NCBI RefSeq assembly: GCF_949987515.2
Contig: NC_082696.1
Coordinates: 61,946,447 to 62,010,446, forward strand
From: Delphinus delphis
Lineage: Eukaryota; Chordata; Mammalia; Artiodactyla; Delphinidae
Direction: 5' to 3'
DNA length: 64,000 nucleotides
Shown here: positions 57,336 to 64,000 of the stretch, piece by piece
Layout of the letters: each line of letters starts with the position of its first letter
How positions within the stretch are numbered: position 1 is the stretch's first letter
The notes under the pieces: model-generated
What the model saw: the letters and a program-made list of their open reading frames with translations, nothing else
The model's database searches: none
What the model was told of the DNA's origin: nothing
Translations under genes and position numbers: made by a program

Positions 57336-58009
57336 AAGTGACACTTACTTGAAACTTCAAAGATGAGTAAAAATTAAGCTGGCAAATAAAGGCAGTAAAA
57401 CATTCCAAGAAGAAGAAACAAAATGTGAAAAATGCAGACATGTGAGAAAATGTGGTATTAGATAATTCTATAACATGACTCAGAAATGGATTTCATTTCT
57501 AGAAATTTGCCTAATTTATTATCTTATCCTCACAGAAGACAACATAATTACATTGAAAAGATATGCAAAGTTTGTAAGTCTAGGGTCATGAAATTCAGAG
57601 ACTATGACTTCCCCCTGAATGGCCTGCAATATCCTGATTTCTCCTGTCTTCCAGGTGGGAAAATAAATCTGATGGAGAGACTAGGATAGAAAGAAAACCT
57701 AAAGGAAAGGAAAAGAAACAAACAAAAAAAATCCCAGAGAATATAAGTAAAAAAGAGCTAGAAATTATCTAAGTATCTATCCCATCTCTCCCCCAAGATC
57801 TAAATTTTTAATTGTGTCCTGAACAGCATCATTCCACAGATACACAGGCACTTTTGTTCATTCTCAGATCTTCTCCTCTACCTGCATTAATGTCTTCAGT
57901 TAATGACACATTTATTTCTTACATTCATAAATATTTATTAATCACCTAGATTGCATCTTTTACTGCACTAAAGATTTGGTATAGTCTAGTGAATAAAATA
58001 CACCTAGTT
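57336..58009. other. Unassigned non-coding DNA
   Basis: No repeat recognised; an A-rich run at 57700-57730. Confidence 0.45.
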
Positions 58010-58408
58010 TCTACATTTGAAGAAATATTCCATCTGTGTAGCTTCAAATCTCTCCTATGCCCCTTCTTATCCTTGTATTTTCCGTAGCCACTCAATTACT
58101 CAGTCACCAGTCCTCTTAGTGTATTTCCTAAATACTGTGTCTCTCAAGTCTATCTCTTCTCTATTTCTACAATTAATTAAATTTGGATTCTTAGTCTACT
58201 CTCACTGGAATTCTAATAGCTTCTTAATAATAGTTCCTCTGCCTTGTACTTAATATGTATCTTCCACAATATTTTTTTTATAAACAGATTTAATCATGTT
58301 ACTATCCTGCTTAAAAATCTTTCAATCTTTCCACTTTGACTATAGGAGGAAGTTGTCTACAAAAATCCTCTTTTTTCCATTCATCTAACCCAACAGAATA
58401 CCTGTTTT
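58010..58408 (+). mobile_element. LINE-2 fragment, part 1
   Basis: GTGTCTCTCAAGTCTATCTC and, later, TTTAATCATGTTACTATCC, TGCTTAAAAATCTTTCAATC and CCACTTTGACTATAGGAGG match the L2 text with TGATCATGTCACTCCCCTGC and TTAAAACCCTTCAATGG. It continues beyond a different block, at 58830. Confidence 0.6.
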
Positions 58409-58815
58409 TCAAGTTTTCAAACTAACCTTGTATGACTCAGGAGAAGAAGATCCCAAGTCGAGCTTCTCAGAGTAATGTTGATTATCTAAGCCAATCATGG
58501 TGATCTCTTTTTCCAGTACCACTAATTGTTTTAGGCATAAGCATGTGGTATGGTTTTGGACAATGAAAAACAATGAGGGTCCTTTGAGGGAATTCTTGGA
58601 ATTTTTATTTGCTCCTATAAAATATTTATGGGAGGAAATGATGCCTCTTGATGTAGCCTCCAGAAAACCTGCACCCATTATGCTGGCCAGCTTGAGAATG
58701 AAGTCAGCACAAATTGAAGTGATACTTAACTCATCCCCTGAAGTTACCATCCCTGTAGGCCACCTTGACTCTGGACATTGGACAAATGTCCTTATTGTTA
58801 AAGTCCACTGAGTGA
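58409..58815. mobile_element. Unidentified interspersed-repeat-like block splitting L2
   Basis: About 400 bp that interrupts the L2 flow. Words such as TAAGCCAATCATGGTGATCT, TTTAGGCATAAGCATGTGG and TTTTGGACAATGAAAAACAA have the look of a widespread old mammalian repeat, but I cannot name the family. It holds overlapping open frames on both strands (104 and 141 codons) with no recognised domain; I do not treat either as a gene. Confidence 0.4.
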
Positions 58816-58920
58816 GGGTTTCTTTTACATACATCTTTATGCATGCCAGACAAAGCCTTTTATGATTTGCTCCTGTTTTTCAACCTTAGCTCTTGTACCC
58901 CCAACTTTTGGAATTATGAT
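58816..58920 (+). mobile_element. LINE-2 fragment, part 2
   Basis: GACAAAGCCTTTTATGATTT, GCTCCTGTTTTTCAACCTTA and GCTCTTGTACCCCCAACTTT fit the L2 text AAGGCCCTTCATGATCTGG, CCCCTGCCTACCTCTCCAG, which directly follows part 1 in the L2 sequence. Confidence 0.55.
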
Positions 58921-58934
58921 TTTAACTAAATTGG

Positions 58935-59088
58935 TTGAAACACCAAAGTATGCATACAAATCATCTGGGACCTTATTTGAATGCAGGCTCGATTCAGTAG
59001 GTTTCAGGTAAGGCTTGGGATTCTGCCTCCTAAGTTATACAATGCTGGTCGTCCATGAATCACACTTTGATTAAGAAGGAACTAGATT
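58935..59088 (+). mobile_element. MER5A-like (hAT-Charlie) DNA transposon relic
   Basis: CACCAAAGTATGCATACAAA, TCATCTGGGACCTTATTTGA, GATTCAGTAGGTTTCAGG, GGCTTGGGATTCTGCCTCC, and ATCACACTTTGATTAAGAAG follow the MER5A order (TTAGCGTGCATCAGAATC, ATTCAGTAGGTCTGGGGTG, ACCACACTTTGAGAACC). A non-autonomous element with no coding capacity. Confidence 0.8.
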
Positions 59089-59648
59089 ACCTGTAAGTAC
59101 CCTTCTTAAACAATCAAGGCAGAGAAATGACAAAACCAGCACTGAAGCTATGTATATTATGAGACATGTTTTTTAGTTCTTTATCTTGTCAATCATTTCT
59201 TTATAAAACACTAGTTCCTTCTGAAGTCAGTTAGTCTCCAGTAAAATGAAAGGAATGGGTCACACATGATTAATACACAGAATCAGAGGATATCTATCTA
59301 TCTATACACAAGCACACATACACACACACAAATGTATTTGGTTTGATTTCATTCTTATTGTCATGTTTCCTTGTTTGCTCTGTACGTTTCCTCTAGATTA
59401 ACGCCAATAATCATGTAAACCAGGGATTTAAATGTGGTAGCTTTCCTAAATTAGGTCATTAATTTTTAAATTCTATGCCATTTAGGAAGAAATTTTTAAG
59501 AAGGAGTTCTAGATAAAGTTTAAGGCAACATTAATTACCAAAAACTATTTTCCTGCAGTTAAGGAAAGCAAATTACCTAGGGTAATTGAAAATAAACACC
59601 TACTGTTATTAGCGTAAAACTTTGTTTTCTAAATTACCATTAAAAATT
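59089..59648. other. Unassigned DNA with a short microsatellite
   Basis: ATCTATCTATCTATCTATAC then ACACACATACACACACACA at 59291-59332. Nothing else supportable. Confidence 0.5.
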
Positions 59649-59831
59649 GTCTGGCTTTTGGGACTTCCCTGGTTGTCCAGTGGATAAGACTCCATGCTCC
59701 CAATGCAGGGGGCATGGGTTCGATCCCTGGTCAGGGGAACTAGATCCCACATGTATGCCTCAATGAAGTCAACATGCCACAACTGAGACCCAACACAGCC
59801 AAAATAAATAAATAAATATCGTCTGGCTTTT
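59649..59831 (+). mobile_element. Short CHR-type tRNA SINE with TSDs
   Basis: Element at 59660-59820: GGGACTTCCCTGGTTGTCC, AGTGGATAAGACTCCATGC, CATGGGTTCGATCCCTGGTC (B-box), AACTAGATCCCACATG, GACCCAACACAGCCAAAATA and an AAATAAATAAATA tail. GTCTGGCTTTT at 59649-59659 and 59821-59831 is an exact 11-bp target-site duplication. Confidence 0.92.
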
Positions 59832-60429
59832 ACCATTTTTCTCTATTTACTGGTTTCCAGGGTGCTCTTTTTCTTTGGAACTGAAAAAGTTTGAAATACT
59901 GATAATTAGCTTCTAAAGGATTCTGACATTTGAAACGTTTAAACAGAAGGAAAGATTTTTCTGTCATCTATTATGCACTTTTCTCTTATGTGAGAAAATG
60001 TAATTACAGATAAAACATCAAGAAGATCATATGTCACAACTGTTACTCAAATCAAGACATTCATAAGTAATGTAGTGTAAATACTTAATAATTCATACCT
60101 AGAATAACTATGAAGGCACAAATTACATAAACTTTAATTAGAATGTTAGTGGTTTTTACTGGGGACTAGAGTCCCCAAAGTCTCTCAATGTATATATTTA
60201 CAATTACTTCTTTGTCAGAAAGAGATTTATGATTTTTTTACATTTAGTTGACTATAGTTTATTTTTCACAAAGTTTCAATTTAAAATTAATCACACAAAT
60301 ATAATCTTAGTTATAAAGGAAAACCTTCATGGGCCATTTTCTCCATTCCATTTGAACTGAGTCAAAGACTCACATGCTTAAAAAGCAATCACAGGAGAAG
60401 TCTTTTCATTAAATTCCTCCTCAGTTCTT
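59832..60429. other. Unassigned AT-rich DNA
   Basis: No repeat or exon recognised. Confidence 0.45.
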
Positions 60430-60784
60430 CTGCTCACATTACAATAAATTAACCAGGGAAAAGTCTCTTTGTAAAATTCTCTTTTTACTGGAACATCCAG
60501 AGGTCCATTATTTATAATCATCTGTGAGTATTATACTATTGTTTTTTCAATTGTGGCAAGATTGTTTAAAATTATTATATGTAATGGACTAAAAGATATG
60601 TTAATCTTGTTGAAGAATTATTAATCTCTTCAATGATTTTAATGAATCAGATTAACAATGAAAATAATAATAATATCAACAATAACAATAATAATAGGAA
60701 CTTTTACTGTGTGCCAAACCATTCTTCACAACACTCTTCACAACAGGTTTGGTACCATTGTTTTCTCCATGCTAGTCTACTGCA
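60430..60784 (+). repeat. Ancient tandem duplication, unit A
   Basis: Starts about ACAATAAATTAACCAGGG (60441), then AAATTCTCTTTTTACTGGAA, CATCCAGAGGTCCATTATTT, AGAATTATTAATCTCTTCAA, GATTTTAATGAATCAGATTA, AATAATAATAATATCAAC and TACTGTGTGCCAAACC. The same series recurs 348 bp later. Confidence 0.7.
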
Positions 60785-61200
60785 GAGTACAATAAATTTA
60801 CCTGGGTAAATTGTTTTCTTAAAATTCTTTTCTTTGTAGAAGCATCCTGAGGTCCAATATTCATAGTCATACCTTAATTTGAATGTTACCTTGGAACATG
60901 AAGATCTATTACATTTGTTTTGTCAATTATGATGTTTGTTCAATTATGATTCAGTTATGAAAATATTGTTTTACAATTATTCTATGAAGTGGATTCAAGA
61001 GATATTAATGACTCCTTCAAAGATTATTAACTTTTATAGGGATTTTAATGAATCTGCTTAGCAATTAAAATAATTATAATAGCAGTAATAATAAAATAAT
61101 GATAATAATAAGCACATTTACTCAGTGCTAAATAACAAGTTTACTATCATTATCAAACCATGTCTTTCTTCATACTATTCTATTACACAGATATTCCCCT
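60785..61200 (+). repeat. Ancient tandem duplication, unit B and start of a third
   Basis: ACAATAAATTTACCTGGG (60789), AAATTCTTTTCTTTGTAGAA, GCATCCTGAGGTCCAATATT, AGATTATTAACTTTTATAGG, GATTTTAATGAATCTGCTTA, AATAATGATAATAATAAG and TTTACTCAGTGCTAAATAAC repeat unit A block by block. At 61160-61190 TTCTTCATACTATTCTATTA resembles the unit boundary text TTCTCCATGCTAGTCTACTG (60761), hinting at a partial third unit. Confidence 0.7.
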
Positions 61201-63111
61201 CCTCTATAAGACAGGGTGTTTCATGAAACCACAATTTTACTTCAACATGGTAAAATCTTTACTTGGTCTCTTCAGGCTCAGGTGTCTTTTTCTCCCTTTC
61301 CTTGCTATACAAAGAAAATTGGGCTCCAATATGATTTTTATAGCATTTTTGTAAGAATGCTTATTTATTTCCTTGTATTTTAAATGTGCCCAGAGGCTCC
61401 ATGCTCTATATATATAAATTTAAATGTAGGTCTAGTTGTTTAGAAATAAATGAGAAAATAAATAAAATATGTAGGATGGATGCAAGCAGATATACAGCAG
61501 AGCACAACACATTTTGATTGTTGGCTAGAAAACATGAGAAATTTTGTCATCTTCAATTTACCTTGCTTCATTCTGACCAAAACTTTCTTGACACAAACAA
61601 TGTGCAGAATGGAGATCTGGTTTGCAAAACAGTTGAGACTGTGTATGTGTGTGTATGTGTGTTTTTCCCTGAAGCAGGATATAAGCACAGATGCCATTCA
61701 GTTGGAGCACTGACTACAGGTTGAAACGAAAATGTCCTGGCTTCATTGAAACAGTTATTTATGGTGAGGCAACATCTGCAAATAGCATCCATTAGGACTA
61801 AATGCCTACTGCATGAGATGGAGAAAAGGCACCTTCACACAAAAATGTAATATCCAGATTAGGTGCCTGTTCCTGAAATTTTTGAGTTTAGCAAAGAAAA
61901 GTTCCATTTGCTCTCAGCCCTGCGAACTGCAAAATGCATTCTCCTATCTCCAAAAATCAGCCCTGGATAGAAGAGATACAATTTTAGAAGTAGAAAGAAT
62001 GCTAATATTAAATGGATTTATTTCAAATTTTTCTTGAATGGACAGTTTTCCTCTCAAATCCTTTTATATTCTAAGGCATGTCTTGGCAGTACATGTGTAT
62101 TTGTACATGTGCAAGTAATACTGATATACAAATGTTAGAACTTGCTGAATTGAAAAATAGGTGGGGTAATTAATTTTACTAAACCTGCCAAAAATGTTAA
62201 TACAAATATCAAAGTTCAAGCTGAAGTATATATTCTTCTTACACAATGCCATCAGCTCTTAGAATGTGGTAGTGGCTTAAACTTTAAGAAGGAGCTAAAC
62301 TGAGGAGGGGAGGGTATGAGGCTACCATGTTCCAGGAACAATTTGGAGGCATGTTACATGCATTTCCAATTAAATATTTTAAAACATACGCGTTAAGAAT
62401 TAAAACTGTATTTTGTTGACATGGAAGTTAAAGCTCATGTAAGTCAGATGTCATACTCAAAAGCATTTTACTCATGAAATTTGTATTTTGAAATTAGTTC
62501 TCTCTGAGGATGCAAATAAAGTTTTATGGATACATACAGAGATGAGAAAAATATATAATTCAATTGATAGAATTTTATGGCATGATATTCTGTCCAAGGC
62601 CTGGCACTAGGTGAGGCAGAAATTACAGATACATTTTTAAAATCAATAAACCCCTTGAAGTATTAGGACTCAGACTGCTTATACCTTACTCAAATCAGAA
62701 AGATAATACATCCCCATTACTATGACAATCAGAGGAGGGGTATGCCTATGCTGACTTCATTCCTGGCTTGTTCTCTTTTTCCTATCAACTTGTTTATTAT
62801 AATCAACTTCTAACATGCAGAATTGTACATGCAGAATTTCCTTGTACATAACAATGAAAAATTATGTCTCTTTCTTGGAGCACTGTAACAATATTCATCC
62901 CATCACACTATACTCACTTGTCTAATTACCCCAAACTCGATAAAGACAACAAGGGTAGAAACTTTACAGATAGTATACACCACAGGATTCTTATACAATG
63001 TGCAAGAGCAGGTGATCAGTAGATATTTGCTAAATTAATATATGGAGGTAATTGTATACACTATTCCTTAGTATAACTGCTTCCTGTGTGCATATGCTAA
63101 TTGATAAAATA
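61201..63111. other. Largely unique non-coding DNA
   Basis: A GTGTGTATGTGTGTGTATGT-like patch lies at 61639-61662. A degraded minus-strand MIR may lie at about 62290-62480 (TTACATGCATTTCCAATT then GACATGGAAGTTAAAGCTC). The overlapping short frames around 61440-61800 have no domain. Confidence 0.5.
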
Positions 63112-63350
63112 AGTTTTTAATATTCTTCTTCTTTTTTTTTTTGCGGTACTCGGGCCTCTCACTGTTGCGGCCTCTCCCGTTGCGGAGCACAGGCTCCGGA
63201 CGCGCAGGCTCAGCGGCCATGGCTCACGGGCTCAGCTGCTCCGCAGCACGCGGGATCCTCCCGTACCGGGGCACGAACCCATGTTCCCTACATCGGCAGG
63301 CGGACTCTCAACCACTGCGCCACCAGGGAAGCCCAGTTTTTAATACTCTT
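63112..63350 (-). mobile_element. CHR-type SINE with 16-bp TSDs
   Basis: Element at about 63128-63334. Minus strand: GGGCTTCCCTGGTGGCGCAG, GTTGAGAGTCCGCCTGCC, GGTTCGTGCCCCGGTACGG, GCGGAGCAGCTGAGCCCG, GCCGCTGAGCCTGCGCGTCC and GAGAGGCCCGAGTACCGC, then an A tail. AGTTTTTAATATTCTT (63112-63127) and AGTTTTTAATACTCTT (63335-63350) differ at one base, so the insertion is fairly young. Confidence 0.94.
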
Positions 63351-64000
63351 GAGGAGAAAGACTCTGTCCTACATTTCTCTGTATCCCTTACTTGCTTGCA
63401 CAGTGATTTTCACAAAATCAGTTCTCAATAGGCATTTTTTTTCTTTATTTTTTCTATTCAGGGAGCTCTGCAGAATGAATTTAGATAGATATCTTGCTAA
63501 ATTAGAAAAATAATCAAATAAGCAAAAAAGCACAAGCATTTGCTTACATATGCCCACATTGTCAATTAGTAGTATCTCCTGTGGGATTACATCCATGCTA
63601 ATATATTTTCAACATGATGAATTGACTGAGTTTCTGAAATTCAGTTACAAATGTCAATAAGATAAAACTAATTTCTCTATGCGTTTACTTTTAGTTTTTA
63701 TCAACGACATAATTTTTTCTTGTATAACTGTGTAAAGAGAGGTGCTTTAGATCCTGGGAGAAATGAAATGAATCTGTCCTTGCATTAATAGGCACAATAT
63801 TTTGCTCTTGGGATCCAGTGGCTCAAAGCCTGATTCTCTATGCTTTTCTTCTTATCTTTTATACTGAAAACTGTTGGTTCTCCCACTTTTATGCATAACA
63901 CATAGCTAGTGCTCTGAAATGGAGATCAAGACACTGGTTCAAGTCCCTTCATTTGGTGATCTATGTTACCTGGAGGAAGATGTTACATTTCTTACATTTC
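63351..64000. other. Unassigned non-coding DNA
   Basis: No repeat, RNA gene or exon recognised up to the window end. Confidence 0.45.

Noticed and set aside
1..64000. CRISPR arrays, operons, phage-like or bacterial systems
   Set aside because: The window is mammalian. No regular spaced repeats of CRISPR type occur; the direct repeats are target-site duplications, microsatellites or transposon units.
1..64000. Other small RNA genes (tRNA, U6, 5S, Y RNA)
   Set aside because: Apart from the tRNA-like heads of the SINEs and the 7SK copy I saw none. A covariance-model scan could still reveal diverged copies.

Overview
This is mammalian, non-coding, repeat-dominated DNA, almost certainly from a cetacean. 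The strongest pointer is the set of tRNA-derived SINEs with the cetacean CHR layout: a head that reads (on whichever strand) GGCTTCCCTGGTGGCGCAG, a body rich in GCCGCTGAGCCTGCGCG-like sequence, and an A tail. There are also longer CHR-1-type copies with an AAATAAATAAA tail and short CHR-type copies. None carries the ruminant Bov-tA body and I saw no BovB. The young LINE-1 copies are of the cetartiodactyl type. Older mammalian layers are present too: MaLR LTRs, MIR, LINE-2, MER5-like DNA transposon relics and several L1M copies. I could support no protein-coding exon of a host gene; the long open frames are LINE-1 relics, their antisense shadows, or chance. The window is intergenic or deep intronic DNA. 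Family names come from recognition by eye, not from a search. || Layout. 1-5.1 kb: unique AT-rich DNA, three MaLR LTRs, a truncated 7SK retropseudogene on the minus strand, and an old minus-strand L1. 5.1-12.9 kb: a near full-length plus-strand L1 (5' UTR with a duplicated 359-bp unit, broken ORF1, broken ORF2, a CHR SINE inserted near the end of ORF2) whose 3' UTR stops abruptly and joins the 3' half of a CHR-1 SINE. 13-16.4 kb: a minus-strand LTR, a plus-strand L1M relic, three minus-strand SINEs. 16.4-33.6 kb: mostly unique sequence with L2, MIR, L1M and MaLR relics and an ERV-type solo LTR nested in an L1 3' UTR. 33.6-43.6 kb: a minus-strand L1M carrying a SINE with an apparent 3' transduction, then an older plus-strand L1M split by a second long L1, itself split by a SINE. 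44-53 kb: LTRs, L1 ends, one SINE, a CA repeat and a long unique stretch. 53.3-55.6 kb: a twin-primed (inverted) L1 with target-site duplication, a MIR, two L1M 3' ends in tandem, another MIR. 56.8-64 kb: L2 fragments, a MER5-type relic, two SINEs with clear target-site duplications, and an ancient tandem duplication near 60.4-61.2 kb. || How the parts work together: there is no operon or pathway here. The story is retrotransposition. The L1 relics encode the endonuclease/reverse transcriptase type of machinery that made the SINE and 7SK insertions, and several insertions preserve readable mechanism: a tailless 7SK copy with microhomology at its end, a SINE with flanking DNA carried along, a chimeric L1/SINE junction, a non-L1-like segment at the 5' end of an L1 insertion, and a twin-priming inversion. 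I found no evidence of a new gene system; the most informative items are these insertion structures.
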